This document shows positions 34,489-42,460 of a stretch of 64,000 nucleotides of DNA, piece after piece. Position 1 is the first letter of the stretch. Each line of letters opens with the position of its first letter. The notes beneath the pieces were generated by a model. That model was not told the DNA's origin. It searched no databases and saw nothing but the letters and a program-made list of their open reading frames with translations. Made by a program: the position numbers and the translations under genes. The stretch covers positions 310,001 to 374,000 of the forward strand of contig NZ_JAJATZ010000003.1 in NCBI RefSeq assembly GCF_020531945.1, given 5' to 3'. This DNA comes from Loktanella gaetbuli (lineage in GTDB: Bacteria > Pseudomonadota > Alphaproteobacteria > Rhodobacterales > Rhodobacteraceae).

Positions 34489-35079
34489 ATGAAGAAACCG
34501 ACCCTGATCACGCGCCGTGCCATGCTGGCAACCGGTGCCGCCGCCCTTGCGACACCTGCATTGGCGCAAGCCAACAGCACCGAGATGGAAGCCAACATCC
34601 GCGGTGGCAGTGCCGTCACGCGTAACGTCGCCAGTTTCCGGTCGCTGGACTGGCGCCCCTACTTTGGCAGCTTGACGAATGGTGCGATCCTCGTCGACCT
34701 GCAAAGCCGGGCGCTGCATTACTGGAGCGAGGACGAAAGCATCTACAAGCTGTATCCCACGTCCGTTCCGCTGACCGACGATCTGACCCGCCGTGGCGAA
34801 ACCGAGATCATCAAGAAGGTCGATGGCCCCGACTGGCGTCCGACCCCGTCGATGAAGGAACGCAACCCCGAATGGCCCGATTACATCGGTCCCGGCCCCG
34901 ACAATCCGCTGGGCACCCATGCGCTGTGGCTGACATGGCAGTATTACCGCATCCACGGCACCCACGACACGCGCAAGATCGGTCGCCGGTCATCGAACGG
35001 CTGCATCGGTCTGTACAACGAACATATCGCCGAGCTGTTCAACATGACCAAACTGGGCACGCAGGTTCTGGTTCTGTAA
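34489..35079 (+). CDS. Tat-exported L,D-transpeptidase
   Basis: 196 residues from ATG 34489, chosen over an upstream GTG because GAGGTGG lies at the right distance. Residues 9-27 (RRAMLATGAAALATPALA) form a twin-arginine-like signal. The YkuD active site is classic: His156 in RIHGTHD and Cys172 in SSNGCIGL. It would make or remodel 3-3 cross-links in peptidoglycan. Export of a folded Cys enzyme through Tat fits. A terminator follows directly. Confidence 0.92.
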   Translation: MKKPTLITRRAMLATGAAALATPALAQANSTEMEANIRGGSAVTRNVASFRSLDWRPYFGSLTNGAILVDLQSRALHYWSEDESIYKLYPTSVPLTDDLTRRGETEIIKKVDGPDWRPTPSMKERNPEWPDYIGPGPDNPLGTHALWLTWQYYRIHGTHDTRKIGRRSSNGCIGLYNEHIAELFNMTKLGTQVLVL

Positions 35080-35103
35080 CGGATCAGACTTGCCGGAATG
35101 CAG

Positions 35104-35133
35104 GCGCGCGGGCCGGTCAGGCCGCGCGCTTTT
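35104..35133 (+). terminator. Intrinsic terminator of the Tat L,D-transpeptidase gene
   Basis: GCGCGCGG (35104-35111) pairs perfectly with CCGCGCGC (35122-35129) and is followed by TTTT. The inner loop adds two CC/GG pairs. The hairpin covers the stop codon and last codons of the opposing MFS gene (stop at 35117). Confidence 0.75.
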
Positions 35134-36283
35134 CCGTGTCTGGTTGCAGGCCTTTTGACAGGGCTGCCGACAGCAGGATCAGCGGCAGGGTAAGGCCAAA
35201 CACCCAACGCAACCCGATGTGTTCCGCGACGAAACCCAGCAGCGGCGGTCCCAGCAGGAATGCGACAAAGCTGAACTGCGCGAGTGCTGCGACATTGACC
35301 GATGACGGTCTGTCCGTGCGTTGTGCTGCGGCGGACATGGCCAGTGGAAACAGCGCCGACGTGCCGGCCCCGATCATGGCGAAACCTGCGAGTGCGACCC
35401 AGGCATTCGGCGCGAAAAAGACCATGACGACGCCGACAGCCATTGCCACCTGCATCCCGCGCGCGACAGGGACGGGCTGGAAACGGTCGACGACCGGGTC
35501 CGCGAAATAGCGCAACAGCGCCTGGGAAAGCGCCACGGTCGCCACGGTCAGCCCGCCGAAATAGGGCGCTGTCTCGAAAATCGTGCGCATGTAGATCGCG
35601 GACCAGTCGATCGATCCGCCTTCCAGCACCATGGCGGACAGGCACAGCCCGACCAGCGCCATGATCGCCAGCGACGGCCTTGCGACCATGGATGACGGAC
35701 CGGTCATTTCCGATCCCCGTTTCGGTGCGGCGCTGAAATCCGACAGCAGCAGCCAGATCGCGGCACCCGACAGCGGCACGACCAGCGCCAGATGCAGTTG
35801 TGGCGACAGCCCGATCTGCGCCATCAGCGCACCGAACAGGCCGGCACCGAAAAACCCCAGCGACCAGAACGCATGGGCGCGGTTCATGATACGGTAGGGC
35901 AGGGTCGCCTCGACCCGGTCGGCCTCGAGGTTGATGATGATCTCGACGGTGCCCAGCGTCAGGCCCGCGGGCACCAGCAACAAGAACAGCGCGACCGGCC
36001 CGGTGGCATGGACGGCAATGGCGTAGAATACCGACATGGCGCACAGCGCGGCAATCATCGACCGTTTGTGACCGAACCGTTCGATCAGCGGCGGGGCCAG
36101 TGTCAGCGCAATCAGTGTGCCGACGGGCGCCCCGATCAGCCCAAGGCCCAGCGCACCTTCGCCAATGCCCATCGCGTCCTTGACCGTGGGCAGGCGGGTG
36201 AACAATTGACCCAAGATGAATGCATAGATTGCAAATCCCGCAAAGACGCGGTGCTGCGGTTTCATCCGGCCAATGATCGACAT
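35117..36283 (-). CDS. Major facilitator superfamily transporter
   Basis: 388 residues with about twelve hydrophobic helices. Start at ATG 36283, where GGGAGGGTTCC lies upstream. AFILGQLFTRLPTVKDAMGI at the N-terminus and the A-motif-like RFGHKRSM loop between helices 2 and 3 fit a YbjJ/fucose-permease-like MFS group. Substrate unknown. It is 57 bases downstream of hemH in the same direction. Confidence 0.85.
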   Translation of the reverse strand: MSIIGRMKPQHRVFAGFAIYAFILGQLFTRLPTVKDAMGIGEGALGLGLIGAPVGTLIALTLAPPLIERFGHKRSMIAALCAMSVFYAIAVHATGPVALFLLLVPAGLTLGTVEIIINLEADRVEATLPYRIMNRAHAFWSLGFFGAGLFGALMAQIGLSPQLHLALVVPLSGAAIWLLLSDFSAAPKRGSEMTGPSSMVARPSLAIMALVGLCLSAMVLEGGSIDWSAIYMRTIFETAPYFGGLTVATVALSQALLRYFADPVVDRFQPVPVARGMQVAMAVGVVMVFFAPNAWVALAGFAMIGAGTSALFPLAMSAAAQRTDRPSSVNVAALAQFSFVAFLLGPPLLGFVAEHIGLRWVFGLTLPLILLSAALSKGLQPDTEKRAA

Positions 36284-36340
36284 GGAACCCTCCCTGATGT
36301 CAGCGTGATCGCTGACACGGGCAGGGCAAACGCGCAAGCC

Positions 36341-37417
36341 CTACTGGTCGATCCAGCCCGTCAGGTTGCGGTCGATGACACCAGACAGCGCGTGGATATG
36401 CGCGGCGTCAGCGTTGAGGCACGGGATATAGGTGAAATGCTCGCCACCCGCTTCTTCAAAGCTTTCCTTGATCTCTTCGTTGATCTCTTCCAGCGTTTCG
36501 ATGCAATCGGCTGAAAAGGCAGGCGCGCAGACGGCGATGTTTTTGACGCCTTCTTCTTCGGCCAGACGAGCGACTTCCTTGACGGTGTAGGGTTTCAGCC
36601 ATTCCTCTGGCCCGAAACGCGACTGGAATGTCGTGACGATTTGCGTGTCGTCCCAGCCCAGCCGTTCCTTCAGCAGGCGCGTCGTTTTCTGGCACTGGCA
36701 GTGGTACGGATCGCCCTCACGCAGATAGCGTTCCGGCACACCGTGATAGGAACAGATCAGTTTTTCCGGTTTCTTGTCCATCTTGGCGTAGGCGGTTTCG
36801 ATGGATTGGGCCAAGGCGTCGATATAGGCCGGATCCTCGTAATAGGGTTCGACCACGCGGGCGATCGGTTGCCATTTTTCCTGCATCAACGCGCGGAAAA
36901 ACTGGTCGTTTGCTGTGGCCGACGTGGCTCCAGCGTAATGCGGGTACAGCGGGAAAAACAGAATTTTCTGGCAACCGGCCTCGGTCATTTCGCGGACCTT
37001 GGATTTGGTCGACGGGTTGCCGTAGCGCATGCAGAAATCGACACGCACACGGTCGCCATAGCGCTTGTGCATCTCTTCCTTGATGGCGGCGGTCTGTTCC
37101 TTGGTGATCGTCAGCAACGGGCTTTCGTCCGCTTCGGTGTTCCAGATCGACCGGTAGGCCGCGCCAGAGGTAAAGGGGCGTTTCGACAGGATGACCAGCT
37201 GCAGCAGGGGCTGCCAGATCCATGCGGAATAATCGACCACGCGCTTGTCCGACAGAAATTCGTTCAGATAACGCCGCATCGACCAATAGTCGGTGCCGTC
37301 AGGTGTGCCGAGGTTCGCCAGCAGAATCCCGACGCGGGCCGGTTCAATGGCAGGGTGGTCCGCAGGGGCATGGACCGGGCATGTGGCGGGGCGCACTTCT
37401 GACTTTGCGTCGAACAT
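36341..37417 (-). CDS. hemH: Ferrochelatase
   Basis: Inserts iron into protoporphyrin IX, the final haem step, following HemJ (3677). 358 residues: GILLANLGTPDGTDYWSMRR near residue 30, the catalytic His in ICSYHGVPERYL, and FSADCIETLEEI with the metal-site Glu. A CxC in YHCQCQKT recalls the Cys-containing ferrochelatases. The N-terminal 25 residues are a poorly conserved extension. AGAGGAG gives a strong ribosome binding site. Confidence 0.96.
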   Translation of the reverse strand: MFDAKSEVRPATCPVHAPADHPAIEPARVGILLANLGTPDGTDYWSMRRYLNEFLSDKRVVDYSAWIWQPLLQLVILSKRPFTSGAAYRSIWNTEADESPLLTITKEQTAAIKEEMHKRYGDRVRVDFCMRYGNPSTKSKVREMTEAGCQKILFFPLYPHYAGATSATANDQFFRALMQEKWQPIARVVEPYYEDPAYIDALAQSIETAYAKMDKKPEKLICSYHGVPERYLREGDPYHCQCQKTTRLLKERLGWDDTQIVTTFQSRFGPEEWLKPYTVKEVARLAEEEGVKNIAVCAPAFSADCIETLEEINEEIKESFEEAGGEHFTYIPCLNADAAHIHALSGVIDRNLTGWIDQ

Positions 37418-37446
37418 CGAAAACTCCTCTGCGGCGGGGTAGGGGT

Positions 37447-37474
37447 CAGATAAACGCTTTGCGGCTCAGGTCAA
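37447..37474 (-). promoter_or_regulatory. Possible hemH promoter
   Basis: On the minus strand TTGACC (37469-37474), 16 bases, TATCTG (37447-37452). The -35 overlaps the stop codon of the upstream methyltransferase-like gene. Confidence 0.4.
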
Positions 37475-38292
37475 TCTATGGACGGGTCCAGCGGTGCCTC
37501 TGGCACGCCCAGCGCGTCAGCCAGCCGGGTCTTGGCAGAGCCGGGGCGCAGGGGCTGCTGCTGGTTGGCGGCAGGGCACCATCCCGTCAGCGTGACGATC
37601 TCGAAGGTGGCGGTGACGCGTCCGTCCGGCGTGCCGAAGTGATCCGCATACAGCTGCGTTGCCGCATCCATGACCCTGCGGCGTGTCGGATGCCGCAGGC
37701 GTGCGTCCAGCGCGTTGCCTTCGCCCATGGCGCGCAAGTCACGCATCAGCGCCAGGGCATCGGTATAAGTCACTGTTATCGTGTCGGAATCAGCGACGGG
37801 AAGCGCGAATCCAGCACGTTGCAACAGCCCGCCCAGATCGCGGATTTCGCCCATCGGCGCGATCCGTGGCGACAGCCCGCCGGTGATACGCGCCTCGGCC
37901 TGTCCCAATGCGCTGCGCAGCTCGTTTAGTGTCTGCCCCCCGAACAGTGTCGCCAGAAACAATCCGTCCGCACGCAAGGCCCGCCGCGATTGCACCAACT
38001 GCCCCACGAGATCCTGCGCCCAGTGCAGGGACAGGTCGTGGATCACCAAGTCGAACGCCTCTTGCGGCAGATCAAGAATATCGTCGTCTGCGACAATTCG
38101 CGCGTCTGCCCGGCGCGTCTGCCACAGGTCTGGCCGCGGCGTGACGATCGCCACATCCGTAAACGACCTGTTAACCTCTTGCAGTCTTTCCTCGACATCG
38201 TCGATGGCGCGGACGCGCAGGAAATTTTCGGTGGCGCGGGCGCGATTGCGTATCAGGGCGGGGCGGTCGGTCAATGGCTGCATCCGCGTCAT
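37471..38292 (-). CDS. Methyltransferase-like protein (NDUFAF5/BioC type) lacking motif I
   Basis: 273 residues from ATG 38292 (MTRMQPLTDR); ATG 38283 is an alternative. The segment FDLVIHDLSLHWAQDL near residue 80 is the diagnostic post-II/III region of NDUFAF5-like class I methyltransferases, and GGQTLNELR follows. The glycine-rich SAM-binding motif I that should precede it is missing: RSFTDVAIVTPRPDLW stands there. It may therefore bind SAM differently or be an inactive relative. Divergent from comF with only 13 bases between start codons. Confidence 0.7.
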   Translation of the reverse strand: MTRMQPLTDRPALIRNRARATENFLRVRAIDDVEERLQEVNRSFTDVAIVTPRPDLWQTRRADARIVADDDILDLPQEAFDLVIHDLSLHWAQDLVGQLVQSRRALRADGLFLATLFGGQTLNELRSALGQAEARITGGLSPRIAPMGEIRDLGGLLQRAGFALPVADSDTITVTYTDALALMRDLRAMGEGNALDARLRHPTRRRVMDAATQLYADHFGTPDGRVTATFEIVTLTGWCPAANQQQPLRPGSAKTRLADALGVPEAPLDPSID

Positions 38293-38305
38293 GTAGGGGC
38301 AAGCG

Positions 38306-39031
38306 ATGAAGTTGCAAAGCGTGATCCGCGCCATCTATCCCGCCAGTTGCGTCGCCTGCGATCAGCCCACGGCTGCGGAAAATGGTCTGTGCGGCCCGTG
38401 CTGGCGCGATACGCGGTTCATCACCGGCACGGCCTGCGACCTGTGCGGTGCGCCCCTGATGGGGGACGACGCAGGCGGTGCGGTGCTGCATTGCGACGAC
38501 TGCATGACCCTGGCGCGTCCCTGGGCGCGGGGACGCGCGGCGTTGGTCTACGACGGGATCGGTCGGCGGATGGTGCTGGGTCTGAAACACGGCGACCGCA
38601 CCGATCTGGCCGTGCCTGCCGCGCGCTGGATGACGCAGGCGGCGTCCGGGCTCTTTGACGATGACACCCTCGTCGTGCCGGTTCCCGTGCATTGGTCCCG
38701 CCTGTTGGCGCGGCGCTATAATCAGGCGAACCTGCTGTCGACGCTGGTGGCCCACCGGTTGGGCTTGGAACATCTGCCTGATGCGTTGGTGCGCCCACGT
38801 CCCGCACCCAAGATGGTGCAGACAGGCCGCAGCGCCCGCTTTGCCGCCCTCGACCGCGCCATCCAGCCCCATCCGCGCCGTGGGGTGGCGATGGCGGGTC
38901 GTCGCATGTTGATCGTGGATGACGTGATGACCACGGGTGCCACGCTTGCAGCTGCGGCTGACGCGGCTTTGCGCGCTGGCGCACAGCAGGTGCATGTCCT
39001 CACACTGGCAAGGGCGGTCAAAGATGACTAG
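38306..39031 (+). CDS. comF: ComF-family phosphoribosyltransferase-like protein
   Basis: 241 residues. N-terminal zinc-ribbon region with paired cysteines (CVACD, CGPC, CDLCG, CDDC) and a C-terminal phosphoribosyltransferase fold with the PRPP loop LIVDDVMTTGATL near residue 200. ComF-type proteins are linked to DNA uptake in some bacteria and of unknown activity in most. AGGGGC precedes the ATG. The grxC gene follows after 34 bases. Confidence 0.88.
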   Translation: MKLQSVIRAIYPASCVACDQPTAAENGLCGPCWRDTRFITGTACDLCGAPLMGDDAGGAVLHCDDCMTLARPWARGRAALVYDGIGRRMVLGLKHGDRTDLAVPAARWMTQAASGLFDDDTLVVPVPVHWSRLLARRYNQANLLSTLVAHRLGLEHLPDALVRPRPAPKMVQTGRSARFAALDRAIQPHPRRGVAMAGRRMLIVDDVMTTGATLAAAADAALRAGAQQVHVLTLARAVKDD

Positions 39032-39065
39032 ATATGATCAAACCCACTGAACCCGAGGGATCGTC

Positions 39066-39323
39066 ATGTCATCCGTTGAAATCTACACCACACCGACCTG
39101 TGGTTTCTGCCACGCCGCCAAACGCTTGCTGACCTCCAAGGGTGTGGCGTTTCAGGAAATCTCGCTTGCACAGCAGCCCGAAAAACGGGCCGAGATGATG
39201 CAGCGCGCCAATGGTGGCCGCACCGTGCCGCAGATTTTCGTGGGTGAGGTGCACGTGGGTGGTTGCGATGATCTATATGCGCTGGAACAGGCGGGTAAGC
39301 TGGACGCCCTCTTGGCCGCATGA
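39066..39323 (+). CDS. grxC: Glutaredoxin 3
   Basis: 85-residue glutathione-dependent disulfide reductase. The active site is CGFC (TPTCGFCHAAKRLL), a variant of the usual CPYC. TVPQIFVGEVHVGGCDDL supplies the conserved cis-Pro and glutathione-binding residues. It overlaps the next gene's ATG by 4 bases. Confidence 0.93.
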   Translation: MSSVEIYTTPTCGFCHAAKRLLTSKGVAFQEISLAQQPEKRAEMMQRANGGRTVPQIFVGEVHVGGCDDLYALEQAGKLDALLAA

Positions 39324-40153
39324 AGGCGGCGCTGGTCCAACTGACCAGTGGCGACGACCCGGATGTCAATCTGGGCGCAACACAGGCCTATGTGGCGCAG
39401 GCTGCCGCGGCCGGTGCCACCCTGATCTGCACGCCAGAGGTGACGAACTGCGTCAGTCAGGACCGGGCGCACCAGCAGCTTGTTCTGCGCCGGCAGGACG
39501 ATGATCCCACGTTGACAGCCCTGCGCGCGCAGGCGGCGGATCTGGGAATCTGGCTGTCCATCGGGTCGCTGGCGCTGAAAACGGATGACGTGGACGGACG
39601 GTTCGCCAACCGCAGTTTCCTGATCGATCCAAACGGCGCGATAGCGGCCTACTACGACAAGATCCACATGTTCGACGTGACCGTCAGCGACACGGAAAGC
39701 TATCGTGAATCCGCGGGCTACCGTCCGGGGGCGCAGGCCGTGACGGTGCGCGCGGATACGGCCACGCTGGGCCTGTCGATCTGCTATGATCTCCGGTTTG
39801 CGTATCTCTATCGGGCATTGGCGCAGGCGGGTGCCGATATCCTGCTTGTGCCGTCTGCGTTTTCTCCGGTCACGGGGGCGGCCCATTGGGAAACGCTGCT
39901 GCGTGCGCGTGCCATTGAAACAGGGTGTTTCGTCCTTGCTGCCGCCCAGACCGGCACGCATCCCGCACAGGCGGGGCGGCCGCGTCAGACCTGGGGGCAT
40001 GCGCTGGCCGTGGCCCCCTGGGGAGAGGTGCTGGCCGACGCCGGCACCACGCCCGGCGTGACGGTTGTGAACCTTGACCTGACGCAGGTAGAACAGGCCC
40101 GGCGGCGTATTCCGGCGTTGTCGCATGACAGACCATTCGCGGGGCCACATTGA
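39320..40153 (+). CDS. Carbon-nitrogen hydrolase (nitrilase superfamily, Nit2/omega-amidase-like)
   Basis: 277 residues with the complete catalytic triad: Glu40 in CTPEVTN, Lys114 in YDKIHMFDV and Cys155 in LSICYDLRF. The Nit-type sequence suggests omega-amidase or deaminated-glutathione amidase activity; pairing with glutaredoxin makes the glutathione repair role attractive (inference). It overlaps grxC and the MarR gene by 4 bases on either side, making comF-grxC-nit-marR a likely transcript. Confidence 0.88.
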   Translation: MKAALVQLTSGDDPDVNLGATQAYVAQAAAAGATLICTPEVTNCVSQDRAHQQLVLRRQDDDPTLTALRAQAADLGIWLSIGSLALKTDDVDGRFANRSFLIDPNGAIAAYYDKIHMFDVTVSDTESYRESAGYRPGAQAVTVRADTATLGLSICYDLRFAYLYRALAQAGADILLVPSAFSPVTGAAHWETLLRARAIETGCFVLAAAQTGTHPAQAGRPRQTWGHALAVAPWGEVLADAGTTPGVTVVNLDLTQVEQARRRIPALSHDRPFAGPH

Positions 40154-40593
40154 CCGATACCAATCAGCACCTTGCCGTCAGCCTGTTCAGCGAACTGCTG
40201 GCCGTGGATCAATTGGTGCGCCATGCCCTGACGCGTGTGCTGCCCAAGGGGATGGAACTGTCGCACTTCAGCGTGCTGAACCATCTGGCCCACAGCAACG
40301 CGGAACGCTCGCCCACGCAGCTGGCGCAGACCTTTCACCTGACGCGCGGTGCGATGACAAACACGCTGACCAAGCTGGAGTGGGCAGGCTATATCCATAT
40401 CCGCCCCGATTGGGATGACGCCCGCAAGAAGATGGTGTCGATCAGTCCGGCGGGTCGCGCCGCCCGAGACGCGGCCATCGCGGCGATCACACCGCTGGTT
40501 GCAGATGTCGCCGGCAAGGTGGGCGAGGACAAGGTCCGCGCCGCCCTGCCGCTATTGCGCGAACTGCGGGTCAAATTGTCGGATCAGACCTGA
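40150..40593 (+). CDS. MarR-family transcriptional regulator
   Basis: 147 residues from a TTG start overlapping the stop of the hydrolase (TTGA). The winged helix is visible: PTQLAQTFHLTRGAMTNTLTKLEWAGYI as recognition region (about 58-85) and the wing RPDWDDARKKMVSISPAG. Ligand and targets unknown; regulators of this family often control their own or a neighbouring operon. It converges with ubiG across 16 bases. Confidence 0.88.
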   Translation: MTDTNQHLAVSLFSELLAVDQLVRHALTRVLPKGMELSHFSVLNHLAHSNAERSPTQLAQTFHLTRGAMTNTLTKLEWAGYIHIRPDWDDARKKMVSISPAGRAARDAAIAAITPLVADVAGKVGEDKVRAALPLLRELRVKLSDQT

Positions 40594-40609
40594 CGTCCCG
40601 CGCAGTATC

Positions 40610-41353
40610 CTAGCCGGCGGGCCTGACCGCGGCGGTGACATAGTTCACCGACAGATCCTTGGGCGACATCGACCAAGTGAAACTCAGCGGGTTAAACACG
40701 TAACCTGTGCGGTCAACGGGTTCCATTCCGGCCTTGGTCATCATGCCGAATAGCTCGTCCGGGGTGATGAATTTCGACCATTCATGCGTCCCCTTGGGAA
40801 GCCAGCGCATCACCCATTCGGCCCCGACGATGGCCATGGCGAATGATTTGGCGTTGCGGTTGATGGTCGAACACAGGTGGATCGCGCCCGGTTTCAGCAG
40901 ATCGTGGCAAGCGTCCAGATAGCCTTGGGGATCGGCCACATGTTCGACCACTTCCATGTTCAGGACGACATCGAACTGTTCGCCCGCTGCGGCCAGCGCC
41001 TCGGCGGTGCCCACACGGTAATCGATGTCCAGTCCGGATTGTTCGGCATGAACCCGTGCGACGGGAATGTTTCGGGGGGCCGCATCGACGCCCACGATAT
41101 CGGCCCCCAGCCGCGCCATCGGTTCGCACAACAGACCGCCACCGCAACCGATGTCGAGGATGCGCAGCCCGGCAAAGGGCCGGTCGGCCGACAGGTCGCG
41201 GTTGTAATGGGCGGCCACCTGCATCGTGATATAGTCCAGCCGGACGGGGTTCATCATGTGCAGCGGTTTGAACTTGCCAGTCTCGTCCCACCATTCTGCA
41301 GCCATCGCCTCGAACTTGGCGATTTCGCCGTCATCAATCGTATTGGTATTCAT
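40610..41353 (-). CDS. ubiG: Ubiquinone biosynthesis O-methyltransferase UbiG
   Basis: Carries out both O-methylations of ubiquinone synthesis. 247 residues from ATG 41353, preceded by TTGAGGA. SAM motif I is LDIGCGGGLLCEPMA and the UbiG-typical WWDETGKFKPLHMMNPVRL is at the N-terminus. Promoter candidate at 41386-41413. Confidence 0.96.
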   Translation of the reverse strand: MNTNTIDDGEIAKFEAMAAEWWDETGKFKPLHMMNPVRLDYITMQVAAHYNRDLSADRPFAGLRILDIGCGGGLLCEPMARLGADIVGVDAAPRNIPVARVHAEQSGLDIDYRVGTAEALAAAGEQFDVVLNMEVVEHVADPQGYLDACHDLLKPGAIHLCSTINRNAKSFAMAIVGAEWVMRWLPKGTHEWSKFITPDELFGMMTKAGMEPVDRTGYVFNPLSFTWSMSPKDLSVNYVTAAVRPAG

Positions 41354-41385
41354 CGCGTCCTCAAGTGGGTTGGGCGTGGATTTAG

Positions 41386-41413
41386 ATTGTAGCGCACTAT
41401 ATGCCACTGTCAT
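41386..41413 (-). promoter_or_regulatory. Promoter candidate for ubiG
   Basis: On the minus strand ATGACA (41408-41413), 16 bases, TACAAT (41386-41391); both hexamers match consensus at five of six positions. The -35 overlaps the start codon of the divergent peptidase gene. Confidence 0.55.
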
Positions 41414-42401
41414 GGACAGAAGCCTGAAACAAAAGAGCGCATCAGCCTATCTCTACCCGCCGATTGATCCGTTTGATCAGCGGACTCTGGACGTTGGTGA
41501 TGGGCATACGGTCTACGTTGAACAATGCGGAAACCCTGCGGGCATTCCCGTGGTCGTCCTGCATGGTGGTCCGGGCGGTGGATGCAGCCCCGCGATGCGC
41601 CGCTATTTCAATCCCGAACACTACCGGGTCATTCTGTTCGATCAGCGCGGTTGCGGACGATCAAGGCCCCATGCCGCGGTCAGCAACAACACGACCTGGC
41701 ATCTGGTCCGCGATATCGAACTGATTCGCGAAACGCTGAAAATTGACCGGTGGATCGTGTTTGGTGGCAGCTGGGGTGCGACACTGTCGCTGATCTATGC
41801 GCAAACGCATCCCGACCGTGCAGCGGCCCTTGCGATCCGGGGCGTGTTCCTGATGACGCAGCCGGAACTGGATTGGTTCTATGGCGGTGGTGCGGGCCGG
41901 TTCTGGCCCGATCTGTGGGACCGCTTTACCAAGCTGATCCCCGAGGACGAACACGGCGACCTGATTGCGGCCTATCACAAGCGCCTGTTTTCCGGCGACA
42001 TGATGCAGGAAATCAAATACGCCCGCGCCTGGGCTGCCTGGGAAAACGCGCTGGCAGCGATAGACAGCGATGGTGTGACCGGCGAATCCCCCGCCGATTA
42101 TGCCCGCGCATTTTCGCGGCTGGAAAACCACTATTTTCAGAATCAGGGCTGGCTGGACGACGACACGGCGATCCTGAACCGCATGGACCGTCTGGCGCAG
42201 ATCCCCGGTGTCATCGTCCAGGGGCGCTATGACATGATTTGTCCGCCGATTTCGGCCTACAGGCTGTCGCAGGCCTGGCCAATGTCGAAGCTGAAGCTGG
42301 TCGGGCGCGCGGGTCACGCGCTGTCGGAGCCGGGGATCAGCGCAGAATTGGTGCGGGCGATGGACCGCTTTGCCGCCCAGCGCGCGGCCCTGGGCCTATA
42401 G
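41412..42401 (+). CDS. pip: Proline iminopeptidase
   Basis: Alpha/beta-hydrolase releasing N-terminal proline. 329 residues from ATG 41412 (MDRSLKQKS). Visible are HGGPGGGCSPAMRRYFNP, DQRGCGRSRPHA and the nucleophile elbow GGSWGATL with Ser; the C-terminal RAGHALSEPG holds the catalytic His. The open frame runs 52 codons further upstream, overlapping ubiG, and is excluded. No ribosome binding site is visible before the ATG. Confidence 0.93.
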   Translation: MDRSLKQKSASAYLYPPIDPFDQRTLDVGDGHTVYVEQCGNPAGIPVVVLHGGPGGGCSPAMRRYFNPEHYRVILFDQRGCGRSRPHAAVSNNTTWHLVRDIELIRETLKIDRWIVFGGSWGATLSLIYAQTHPDRAAALAIRGVFLMTQPELDWFYGGGAGRFWPDLWDRFTKLIPEDEHGDLIAAYHKRLFSGDMMQEIKYARAWAAWENALAAIDSDGVTGESPADYARAFSRLENHYFQNQGWLDDDTAILNRMDRLAQIPGVIVQGRYDMICPPISAYRLSQAWPMSKLKLVGRAGHALSEPGISAELVRAMDRFAAQRAALGL

Positions 42402-42460
42402 GGTTTGACAGGACGGCCATTGCGGCCGAACCTGCAAGACAGTCACAGCACAGGCAGGCC

